From Rebecca billardiae RCC1528 (lineage: Eukaryota; Haptophyta), in contig OZ251230.1 of the NCBI GenBank assembly GCA_965240325.2, forward strand, positions 2,232,001 through 2,296,000: 64,000 nucleotides of DNA, given 5' to 3'. The position numbers and the translations under genes are program-made. Below the pieces are notes generated by a model. That model was not told the origin of the DNA. It was given only the letters and a program-made list of their open reading frames with translations, and made no database searches. Below, in pieces: positions 55,336 to 64,000 of this stretch (within the stretch, counting starts at the first letter, position 1; every line of letters starts with the position of its first letter).

Positions 55336-58300
55336 CTAACGAACCGGCTCAGTCGCCGGGGCTGCCCTCCCGCTCTCCTGGTCGATGGCTGGTGGCACGG
55401 GCTGCATCGCGACCTCCTTCCGCGGCGTCGAGTCCACGTCGATCGTGTGGTCCGCGGCCGAGCTGCGATCCTTGACGGACTCGCGCATTCGGAAGGCCTT
55501 CGGCATGAAGCGGTTGAGCGAGCCCTGCTCGCCCTCCGGGCCGATCGTCAGCAGCAGCGGCAGCAGCAGCGTGAACGAGTAGAAGATCGCCCACAGCGAG
55601 GTGAAGAGAATGAACTGCGCCGCCGCGGCGGGCGCGGGGGCGAGCGCACGCCGAGCCGCGCGTGAGCCGTGCCGCGCGCGCACACACGCGTGCGCGGGCG
55701 TCGGCGTCGGCGCAGTCGCGCGCGCGCGCGCGCGCGCGTACGAAGCCAAACTTGAAGAAGAAGGCGAGAACGTCCGCGAACAGCGGGATGCCGGCGCACG
55801 CGGTCGTGATCGCGCCGCCGATGACCGAGATGCCGACCTTGGTCACCGACTCCTCGACACGCTCGTACCGTGTGCCGTCGGCATGCGTGTAGAAGTGCGA
55901 GAGGTGGACCGCGTAGTCGATCGACAGGCCGATCGTGAGCACGGTGAAGACCGCCTCTTGCCTGTGCCGCCGCGTCGGCGTCGGCGCGCGCGCGCGGATG
56001 CGGCGCGCGGGCGGACGAGCTGCGTCAGAGCGCGCGCGGCGCGGCGCGGCGCGGCGACCCGGCGCGCGCGCGGCGCGGCGACGCGGCCGTCTTGCAGTGT
56101 CGCGCGCGCGCGCGGCGCTCACGGTCCGATCGCGTTGCCCGCGGCGAGCACGCATGCGAGCGAGCTCATCACGGTCGAGAGGATCGTCCACATCACGCAC
56201 AGCGTGACGATCCAGTTGCGCGTCGCGAGCAGCATGAGGCACGCGGCGCACAGCATCGAGTAGCCAATCGACGAACCGAACTCGCGCAGCAGCTGCTCAA
56301 AGAAGCGGTACTTGGCCCATGAGGCGGAGCCGGGGCCCCACGGGCGGCGCGCGAGCATCACGTGGAAGCAGTCCGGCTTGCACGTGCCGTTCACGAAGTC
56401 GTCCCAGATCTCGAAGTACGTCTGGATCGACGCGGGCGCGGACGTGACCTCGCGCGGGATTGTCGCGTTGAACGTGTGCCACATGGCGCGGATGCCGTCG
56501 TCGCCGTCGGGGATGAAGCCCGTGTTGCGCCGCCAGTCGTCGTACTCGTCGGTGAGCTCGGTGTAGCGCGCGCTCTTGTAGAAGGCATCGAGCTTCTTCC
56601 GCAGCGTCTTCTCGTCCTTGTACGGGAAGCCCCCCGGGTCGGCCTTCTCGAGCTCCATCAGGATGCAGTAGCCCTCGCGGTCGTGCACGAGCCATGGCTG
56701 CCGCTTGCCCGCCTTGCAGTCGTCGTAGATCTTCTTCTGCCACTCCTCGTTGAAGTCGAAGTCGACGTAGTGCAGCTTCTCGTCGTCGGTGTCGGGGATG
56801 ATCTGCCCCTTCTCCGGGTACGAGATTGGCGCCTCCGTGTCCAGCCCGTACACGATGTTCACCTGGTACTGCCAGTCGTCCGAGATGAAGAAGTGCTCGC
56901 GCGAGATGTCGATCAGCTGGCCGATCGGGTTGGTCTTGACGAGCGCGTCGCCCTCCTCGTCGGAGAGCTTGAACTGGGTGCCGAAGACGATGATCCAGAC
57001 GACGATGCACACGTGCGCCGCCGCGATGAAGTAGTACTTGTACGTGTTGAGGATCGGCACCACGCGCTCGCGCAGGAAGCGCACGCGCTTGGGCAGCTCG
57101 GAGAGGCCCTCGTCGCCGCCCGCCATGTGCGGCTGGCACGCGGGCGTGCACGCGCAGCACTTGGTCTTGTCGAGGGTGCGCGTGTACCAGACGACGACGC
57201 ACGGGAACCACGACATGACGAGGAGGTAGTCGAAGAGCACGACCAGCGCGGTGAAGATGCCGAACGCCGACACCGCCGGGATGACGGACGAGGCGGTCAC
57301 GATGAGGCAAAACACGGTCGTCGCGGTCGTGATGAGCATTGCGCCGCCCGCCTGCAGATACGTCCACTTGAGCCGCGTCTCGAGCGAGCCGGAGATGTGC
57401 TCGGGCAGCGTGGCGGACTCGCGCCAGCTGTCCATGAACACAAAGATGTCGTCCGCGCCGATGCACATGATCAGGTACACCGTGAGGAACGCGAGGAAGT
57501 CGACCTTCACCTGGTTCATCATCACGCCCCAGAAGAAGTAGGCGAGTGGGATCGACGCGACAATCTCAAACATGCCCGCGGCGGCGAGGGTGACGGAGCC
57601 CACGTTGATCCAGATGTACAGGAAGACGAAGACGAACGAGATGATCGCGAAGAACGCGTCGTAGATCAGCAGCTCGATGAAGAACCACGAGCTCAGCCCG
57701 TTGAACGTGAGCACGTTGAACGAGTTGTCGCCGCGCGGTGTGTCGACGTACGTCGCGCGCCCGCCGCCGGGTGTGATGCTCACCTCGTTGATGACGCGGT
57801 CGACGGCGGCGCCGACGCGCCAGGAGTACGACGACCGCGAGAAGAAGCCGCCCACCGTGTTCTCCTGCTCGAGCTCGCGGTCCTCGCGGTTGCGGTACCC
57901 GTCGAGCGGCCAGCCGATGCGGTACGCCGAGCGCGTGTGCGCGGTGCGCGCGACGCGCGTGGTGCAGGTGGCGTTGTTGTCGAAGTAGGTGGACTTGAGG
58001 AACTCGGAGTCGCACACGCGCGTCTTGAGCAGCAGCGGCCACTGCTCCACCGGCGCGAGACTGCCCTTGCGCCAGTCGTACACGCGCGACGTGCACGGCG
58101 GGTCACCGTACGGCGTCTGCCCCTCGCCCTCGCCGCACACCGTGTTCATGAAGGCGGAGGGGATGGTGCACAGGCCCTTCTGGCAGCCCTTGAGGTGCTC
58201 GCGCGGGTTCAGCATCAGCGTGTTCAGGATCGTCGCGGGGCTCTCGCACCCCGACTCCTGCCCGTTCGCCGACCACGCGAGCTTGCAGCGCGCGCCCCAC

Positions 58301-58770
58301 GGCCCCGCGTCCAGCAGCGCGTTCTCGACCTGGATGATCTTCTGCACGTGCTCGAGCGTGAGCGTGTTGGGCATGTCGGGATCGACGTCCTCGTACGTGA
58401 TCGAGAACTCGCCCAGCTGGAACGAGCGCTCCTTCTCCAGCGGGTCCTCGTCGTCCTCCTCCTCGCCCTTCTTCAACTTGCGGACAAACATGTCCTCGCG
58501 CATGCGCGTGAACGCCTCGTTGCGCAGCTGGTCGGGGTGGTCGGGCACCTTGTTCGCCGCGCTCGCAATCACGTTGCCGATGTTCCCCTCCGCGCGGCCG
58601 ATCGACACGACGAAGCCCAGGATGGACAGCGCGACCGTGAGCGTGAAGATGCCGCACGCGCAGATGCACGGGCACTTCACGACCGCCTTGGTGAGGCGGC
58701 CGACCTGGACGGCGTCAGCGTCGTGCGTGCCCGCCGGAATGGCCTTGTGGGGGTGCTCCTCGCCGCTCAT
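55336..58770 (-). CDS. Dispatched/Patched-like RND membrane protein
   Basis: Model: complement(join(55336..55614,55742..55961,56123..58770)), 1048 aa. A short cytosolic tail and one helix (CGIFTLTVALSILGFVVS) precede a large ectodomain with paired cysteines. Then comes a sterol-sensing-type block (WFFIELLIYDAFFAIISFVF; FLTVYLIMCIGADDIFVFMD; TTATTVFCLIVTASSVIPAV). A second ectodomain follows, and a second helical block that spans the introns (TLCVMWTILSTVMSSLACVL; FTVLTIGLSIDYAVHLSHFY; LFTSLWAIFYSFTLLLPLL). The acidic GADD and the SIDY motif in the paired fourth helices are those of Dispatched-type RND transporters that use an ion gradient. The natural cargo is unknown. Intron 1 joins AIG/P/QEAV (phase 2) and intron 2 joins FKFGF/FILF (phase 0). 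The tail is acidic and Ser/Thr-rich. Confidence 0.9.
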
Positions 58771-59463
58771 CGCTCCGCCCGGCCCGATGCCCGTCGCGCT
58801 GTTGTGCAGAATCCTTGCCGGCGTCGTCCACAACGCTAATGGAGAGAGCTCGAGACTCGACAGGTGGACCCCCCCGGCCGCTTCTCTCCGAGTGAATCTC
58901 TCAGCTCGTCGTGGCCGGGCGGCGGGCCGTGGACCCCAAACGGCATCTTCGGGCAAATGACGCCTTGGCCTCCCTGTCCAGATCTAGAGAGTCTTCGGGC
59001 AAAGTCGCCTTTGATGCTTTCGGTGATTCGCGCGGGTAGAGCTGGGTAGCCCCCCATAGGCGGTTACGGGTACACTACATACGCGATGAATGTTGAGCCA
59101 CCGATAATTCATCGAGCACTGATGACCATTGACCACTTTCTCACTTTCTCATACTTGATGCGCCTGAATGTGAGTGATGAACGAGCGGCGGTGCGCCCCA
59201 AACTGGAGCCAAAGTCGAAAGTGGTCATCATCCCCTCATCATCCGCCGCCGCCCTGACATGTGATTGGGCATCGGGCAAAGGCCGAGCACAAAAGCCGTA
59301 CATATTTACACGACAAAAGAGCCGAGGGCGAACCCCGCGAAAAAAGCCGAAACTGAATCCCGAGGAGGCGAGGACGTGCCTGATTAATACATATGTAAGC
59401 AGCGGGTACGTTTCAATATTGGTGGCAGCATGTACCCCCCAACACCCGCAATGGCCCCATACG
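58771..59463. other. intergenic region
   Basis: 693 bp between two minus-strand genes: upstream of the Dispatched-like start and downstream of the multi-IQ gene. AT-richer at 59090-59430. No gene is recognised. Confidence 0.55.
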
Positions 59464-62400
59464 CTACCACACAGGCCGAGGTGGCGGTGGCGGCGGGCTG
59501 TCGCGCTGCGCCGTCGCGGCCGATGCGCCGCCGCCGCCCTGCTCGTCCGCGCGCCGCGCGCGCGCGAGCGCGTGCGCGCTCCCCGCCGCGATCTCAGACT
59601 GCGATTGCGCGCGCGCGCGCGGGTCGGTCGCGAGCGCGTGCTCCGCCTGCAGCGCGCCGAGCGCGCGCGTGCGGCTAGGCCCGCCGTATGTGTGCAGCAG
59701 CGACGTCGACGCGGAGACGGACATGTGGTTGGCACGCGCACTCGACAGCCCGGAGCGCAGCAGGCCGGCGCCGCCAAAGCCGCCGCCGTACGAGCTGCTG
59801 AACGCGCTCGCGCCCCGGCCGGCGGTCGAGGGCGGGACAGGCGGCTCGACGTAGGTGGTGTCCAACGGCGGGTCCCAGGACCTGGCCGGGCGCGCGGGCC
59901 CGGGCGCCGCGCGCTCCGAGCCGGGCGCGGGCGGCGGCGCCGTCGCCGCCGCGTGCCGCGCGCCCGCGCGCACGGCGCTCGTCCCGCCTGTGCGTGCCTC
60001 GAATCTCGCCATGCGTGTTCGGGTCGTGCGCAGCTTGTTCCGCTGCGCGGCGAGCAGCGCGTCGGTGCGCGCGAGCAGCCGCTCATTGTCCGACAGCTGC
60101 GTCTCGAGAAGCGACGCACCGTCCTGCACACACACACACACAAGGGGAAAAAACAAAAAAGGCCCAAAAACAATCGCGGCGCGCGTGCGCGCGCGTGGTT
60201 GGGCGCGCGCTCGGCGTGAGCAGTGTGCGGGCGCTCGACGCACGAGCAAGAGCGCCGCCCCCGACGCCCCGCTGCGTGCTCGCGGCGCGGCGTGGCGCAC
60301 ACCTGCGCGACCGAGTACGCCGTCTTGACCAGCGTGAGCGCTGACGGCACCGCGGACGGCTGCGCCGGCGGCGCGCGGCCGGAGGCGCCGCTTGCCCAGC
60401 TCGCCTCTGTCGGCCCCTGGGCCGCCCCGTGGATCGGCGGCAGCGTGAGCGCGGAGGGCGAGGCGCCGATGATGATGTCGTCGGCCTGCGCGACGCGCGA
60501 GCGCACGCCGCCGCCCTCCGCCCCGCCGCCGCCATCCCATGGCTGTGGCTTCGTCACAACCATCGCCGCGCGCTCGCGGCTCGCGCCAATCTCCGACGCC
60601 GAGATCGGGTCGCCGAAGAGCCCGCCGAGGGGCGGCGAGCGCGCGTCGGCGGAGGCGGCGCGCGCGGCGTCGGACGACGGGACCGCCATGCCCGCTGGCG
60701 CCGCCGCGCTCGCGCCCGAGCCCTCCGCCGTCAGCGCAGACGGCACCGTGCCCGGCCGGCGCGCGCCGGCGCCGGGCGTGCGCGCGCCGCGCTGCGAAGT
60801 CACGCGCGACGACGACGACGCTCGCTCTGAGCCGCCCGCCGCGGCCGCCTCGACGACCGCCGCGCCGGTGGCGAAGGCGCGCTCCTCGAGCGGCGCGGCG
60901 AGCACGCCCAGCGCCGCCGCCGCCGCGCCGGCCGGGTCCGCCGCGTTCGGCGCGTGCCCGACGCGCCGGCCCGGCCGCTGCCCTGGCCGGGGGCGCCGAG
61001 TCCGCTCGGATGTTGGCAGCGGCGGCGGCGGCGACAGTGCGAGGTCTGAGCCGACGCCGGCGGAGGGCGAGGGCCACACGCTGCCGCGGCCGGCGGAGAG
61101 CGCGGAGAGCGTCCGCGCGCCGCCGAGCGGCGGCGAGCCGCCGGCCTCCAGCCCCGCCGCCAGCTCGAGCTGGCGGTCGAGCTCGCTCGCAGCGCGCAGC
61201 CGGCGGGCGGCCATGGAGCCCGCCGCGGCGGAGGTGGCGGCGCGGGCGTGCTGCGCGCGCAGCCCGCCGCGCGCGCCGACGCGGCCGTACGGGTCTGGCG
61301 CGTACACGGCGAGCGGGCCGAGCGCGAGCTGCGCCTCGTGCCCCGCGCGCCGCCGCGTCTGCGCCGCGTGCTTCGCCGCCAGCCCGCGCCGCAGCAGCTC
61401 CCGCCGAATCGCGGCGGCTGAGCCGGCGTCTGCATACGCGGCGCGCGCCGCCTCGAGCGCAAGAGCGTGCGCGCGCCGCCGTCCGGCCATGCCGCGCGCG
61501 GCGGCGGTGAGCGTGAGCGCGGCCGCGTGCTCGCGGGCCGAGTACGACGCGGCGAGCCGGCGCCACCGCGCCTCGCGCCGCGCCACGTGCCCGCGCCAGA
61601 GCCGCTGGATCGCGCGCGCGGCGCGGCGCGCGCTCGAGTAGCGCGCGCGCGCGCGCCAGCCGAACACCATTGCCTCGAGTCGGTCGGCGGCGTCGGCGGT
61701 GCGGTCGGCGAGGCGGCGCGCGAGCAGCCCGCGCGCGTGCGCCTGGATCAGCGTCGCCGCCTCCGCCATCACCGCGAGGTCGTCCCGGTCGCAGAAGCCG
61801 CGCCACGCCGCGGCGATCACGGTGGCGGCGGCGCGCGCGCGCGCGAGCGCCGCGCGCGCCGCGCGCCGCCGCGCAGCTGCCTGCACTCGAATGGCCGCGC
61901 GCCGCTGCTGCGTGTAGCGCTCGCGCTGGCTGCGCCGGCGCGCGTACTTTTGGATGTCGCGCGCCGCGGCGTGCTGCTTGCGCACCGTCAGCCGCGCGTG
62001 GAAGCCGCGGCCGTACGTCTGCGCGCGGGCGGCGGCGGCGGCGCGCGGCGCGCGGCGCGCGGCGGGCGCGGGCGCGTGCGCGTGAGCGCGGCGGCGCGGG
62101 CGCAAGCTCCTGGCGCGGACGGCGCGCGGCGGTGGCGCGCGGCGCACAGAGCGCTGGCGCGCGCGAAGCGGCTCGAGCCGGGGTGCGCACGCGCACGCGC
62201 GCACGCGCGCACGCGCACACGAGCACACGGCGCTTCGCGCGCACGCCCGACCGCGCACACACCTGAATCTTGAGCGTGGCGCGGCGGCGCGCGGCCGCGC
62301 GCTCGGCCGCGAGCCGGCGACGCCTGTGTGCTTGGACGGTGGCGGCGGCGCGCTGGCGCTCCGGCCCGTAGTAGCGGCGGACGGCGCGGCCGCGCGCGCC

Positions 62401-64000
62401 GGCCTGGATGCGCGCGGCGGCGCCGTTCAGCCACGCCCGCCGGTCCTCGAGCGAGAACTGCCGCTCCGCCCGCCCGCGCGCCACCGCCTGGATGCGCGTC
62501 GCGGCGGCGTGTTTTGCGGGCGTGTGTAGGAATCTCGAGCGACGGCCGCGCGCGGCGGCCTGGATCGTGACGGCGGCGTGGCGCGCGTCGGCGTAGCGCA
62601 CGCGCGCGGCGCGGGCGCGCGCGGCGGTCTGGATCCGCGTCGCGCCGAGCCGCCGCCGCTCGGCGCGCAGCCGCCGCCGCTCGCGCCGCGGCTCGACCGC
62701 GCGCGCCGCCGCCGAGATAGTAGTCGCGGCTGACATCTCGAGATTGAATCTGGCGCGCGCGGCGTCGGCGCGCCGCCGGCCGCGCGCGCCGCGCCACGCG
62801 GCCTGGAGCTGGATGGCGGCGGCCTCGCGCGCGGAGAGCGCGAGCGCGCGCTGCGCCCGCGCCGCGCGCCCGCGCGCCGCCGCCTGCACCTTCGCCGCCG
62901 CCACGTGCCTCCGCTCCGCGTCCGACCGCCGCCGCGCAATCTCGGCGCGCCGCGCGCGCATCGCGCGCGACATCGGAACGCCTCGCGCCAGCATGGCTGC
63001 CGCCTCGGACTCGAGAGAGGCGTGGGCGACGCGCGCGGCGCGGAGCTCGGCCATCGCGCGCCGCGCCGCGAGCGCGCGCGCCGTCGCCTCGATCCGCGTC
63101 GCCGCCGCCAGCTCGGCGTTCGCCCGGCGCACCGCGCGCGCGCGCGCGCGCGCGAGCTGGCCGCGCCCGGCCGCGCCGAGCGCGCGCGCCGCGCACCGCC
63201 TCCGACCAGCCTCCCGCCGAGCGTCGCGCCGGCGCGCGGCGGCCTGGACGTGGGTGGCGCCGTCGCGCCGGCGGCGCGCCTCGCGCGCGTGCTTGCGCCC
63301 GAGCGCGCCGCGCGCCACGCGGCGCAGCCGATCGCCGCCCACCCGCCGCGCGTTTGCTGTGCGCGCCGCCGCGCGCCGCCGAGCGCGCGCTTGGATGCGC
63401 GTGGCCGCGGCCGCGCGCCGCGCGTCGACGCGCGCGCGCCACTGCGCGCGGCGGCGGCGTGCGCAGAGCTCGCCGTGCGCGAGCCACGCGGCGACGCGCG
63501 GGCCCGCCGCGTGCACGGGCAGCGCGACCACGCCCACCGGCGGCGGCCCCTCCTCGCCCGCGGGCGCGTCGGCCGCCGCCGCCTCGGCGGCCGGGGCGCC
63601 GGCCGCGGCCGCGCCGGCCGCGGCGCCTGCGGCCGCGGCGCCGGCGGCGGCGGGCTTGGCGCTCGGCGCGAGCGCCGGCGCGGCCTCGTCCTCGGCGGGC
63701 GGCATCTCGAAGGGCGAGTCGTCGCGCGCGCCCACGCCCGGCGCCCCGCCCTTCGCGCCCGCCGCCGCCGCCGCCGCCGCCGCGTGCGACACAGCCAGCG
63801 CGCGCGCGGCAGCGGCCTGCGTCGCGGCCGCGGCCGCGAGCGCAGCGGCGCGGGACTCGGCCGCGGCGGCGCGCGCGCGCTCGTGCGCGCGGAGCGTGGC
63901 CTCGGCGTCGGAGAGCGCGCCGGCGGCGGCGCCCGCGCCGTCGCCGCCCGCGCCCGAGCTCGCCACCTCCTCCGCCGACGCCGGCGCGTCCGCAGCCGCC
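59464..64000 (-). CDS. multi-IQ-motif protein (5' end outside window)
   Basis: Model: complement(join(59464..60123,60303..62018,62263..>64000)), about 1370 residues visible; the frame is still open at the window edge and no ATG is seen, so the start is missing. The N-terminal part visible is Ala-rich. From about 63450 leftward there are many IQ-type helices (ATRIQARARRRAA, TRIQTAARARA, VTIQAAARGRRSR, TRIQAVARGRA, ARIQAGARGRA, IRVQAAARRRAA, AIQRLWRGHVARREAR), calmodulin/light-chain binding sites as in ASPM and myosin necks. The ~450-residue tail is disordered and ends with a coiled coil (SLLETQLSDNERLLARTDAL). Introns of 244 and 179 nt are both phase 0. A centrosomal or cytoskeletal role is inferred from the repeats. 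Confidence 0.8.
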   Translation of the reverse strand, partial: AAADAPASAEEVASSGAGGDGAGAAAGALSDAEATLRAHERARAAAAESRAAALAAAAATQAAAARALAVSHAAAAAAAAGAKGGAPGVGARDDSPFEMPPAEDEAAPALAPSAKPAAAGAAAAGAAAGAAAAGAPAAEAAAADAPAGEEGPPPVGVVALPVHAAGPRVAAWLAHGELCARRRRAQWRARVDARRAAAATRIQARARRRAAARTANARRVGGDRLRRVARGALGRKHAREARRRRDGATHVQAAARRRDARREAGRRRCAARALGAAGRGQLARARARAVRRANAELAAATRIEATARALAARRAMAELRAARVAHASLESEAAAMLARGVPMSRAMRARRAEIARRRSDAERRHVAAAKVQAAARGRAARAQRALALSAREAAAIQLQAAWRGARGRRRADAARARFNLEMSAATTISAAARAVEPRRERRRLRAERRRLGATRIQTAARARAARVRYADARHAAVTIQAAARGRRSRFLHTPAKHAAATRIQAVARGRAERQFSLEDRRAWLNGAAARIQAGARGRAVRRYYGPERQRAAATVQAHRRRRLAAERAAARRRATLKIQVCARSGVRAKRRVLVCACARARVRVRTPARAASRAPALCAPRATAARRPRQELAPAPPRSRARARARRAPRAARRRRRPRADVRPRLPRAADGAQAARRGARHPKVRAPAQPARALHAAAARGHSSAGSCAAARGARGARARARRRHRDRRGVARLLRPGRPRGDGGGGDADPGARARAARAPPRRPHRRRRRPTRGNGVRLARARALLERAPRRARDPAALARARGAARGAVAPARRVVLGPRARGRAHAHRRRARHGRTAARARSCARGGARRVCRRRLSRRDSAGAAAARAGGEARGADAAARGARGAARARPARRVRARPVRPRRRARRAARAARPRRHLRRGGLHGRPPAARCERARPPARAGGGAGGRRLAAARRRADALRALRRPRQRVALALRRRRLRPRTVAAAAAANIRADSAPPARAAAGPARRARAERGGPGRRGGGGAGRARRAARGARLRHRRGGRRGGRGGRLRASVVVVARDFAARRAHARRRRAPAGHGAVCADGGGLGRERGGASGHGGPVVRRRARRLRRRALAAPRRALRRPDLGVGDWREPRARGDGCDEATAMGWRRRGGGRRRALARRAGRRHHHRRLALRAHAAADPRGGPGADRGELGKRRLRPRAAGAAVRGAVSAHAGQDGVLGRAGVRHAAPRARSGASGAALLLVRRAPAHCSRRARAQPRARTRAAIVFGPFLFFPLVCVCVQDGASLLETQLSDNERLLARTDALLAAQRNKLRTTRTRMARFEARTGGTSAVRAGARHAAATAPPPAPGSERAAPGPARPARSWDPPLDTTYVEPPVPPSTAGRGASAFSSSYGGGFGGAGLLRSGLSSARANHMSVSASTSLLHTYGGPSRTRALGALQAEHALATDPRARAQSQSEIAAGSAHALARARRADEQGGGGASAATAQRDSPPPPPPRPVW

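Overview
The window is nuclear DNA from a very GC-rich unicellular eukaryote. Genes carry short spliceosomal introns (about 87-320 nt, one of 641 nt) with GTGCGCG- or GTGTGTG-type donors and CGCAG-type acceptors. A ClpS protein begins with a signal peptide ending in Ala-Phe, like the bipartite plastid leaders of algae with a secondary red plastid. Flagellar/centrosomal genes and a betaine-lipid-synthase-like exon are also present. Together this suggests a flagellated alga with a complex plastid, most likely a haptophyte (Pavlova/Diacronema- or Chrysochromulina-like). The lineage is inferred, not proven. No rRNA, tRNA, CRISPR array or prokaryotic operon was seen.

Layout. 1-7.2 kb is repeat-dominated: (TA)n tracts, a spaced repeat, and a 3.55-kb element with 34-bp terminal inverted repeats (2116-5665) holding a decayed Ala/Gly-rich reading frame. 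7.2-23.1 kb is a gene island: a filamin-domain plus Sfi1-like repeat protein (-), IST3/RBMX2 (+), plastid ClpS (+), an ABCB half-transporter (-) and a GPR180/TMEM145-like seven-helix receptor (+). The last two are divergent, and a 397-bp-arm inverted repeat lies between them. 23.5-34.6 kb holds MPS1/TTK kinase (-), SDHAF2 (+), a small lipoprotein-like ORF (-), CEP104 (-) and an unknown 128-aa protein (+). 35-45.2 kb holds a direct segmental duplication of about 3.3 kb carrying a divergent gene pair, then a third diverged member of one of the two families. 45.8-48.5 kb has a DUF218/YdcF-like membrane protein and an ankyrin-MYND protein. 48.8-55.3 kb is an accessory island of nested inverted-repeat elements, (TA)n tracts, a large palindrome and an orphan BTA1-like exon. 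55.3-64 kb holds a Dispatched/Patched-like RND protein (-) and a multi-IQ protein (-) that runs off the right edge.

The gene content is typical of a flagellated photosynthetic cell. Spindle, centrosome and cilium functions are over-represented: MPS1, CEP104, the Sfi1-like protein and the multi-IQ protein. Beside these are a spliceosome subunit (IST3), plastid proteolysis (ClpS), mitochondrial complex II assembly (SDHAF2) and membrane transport or signalling (ABCB, GPR180-like, Dispatched-like). Exon structures were derived by hand from reading-frame continuity, splice consensus and family alignment. Every multi-exon model given closes in frame.
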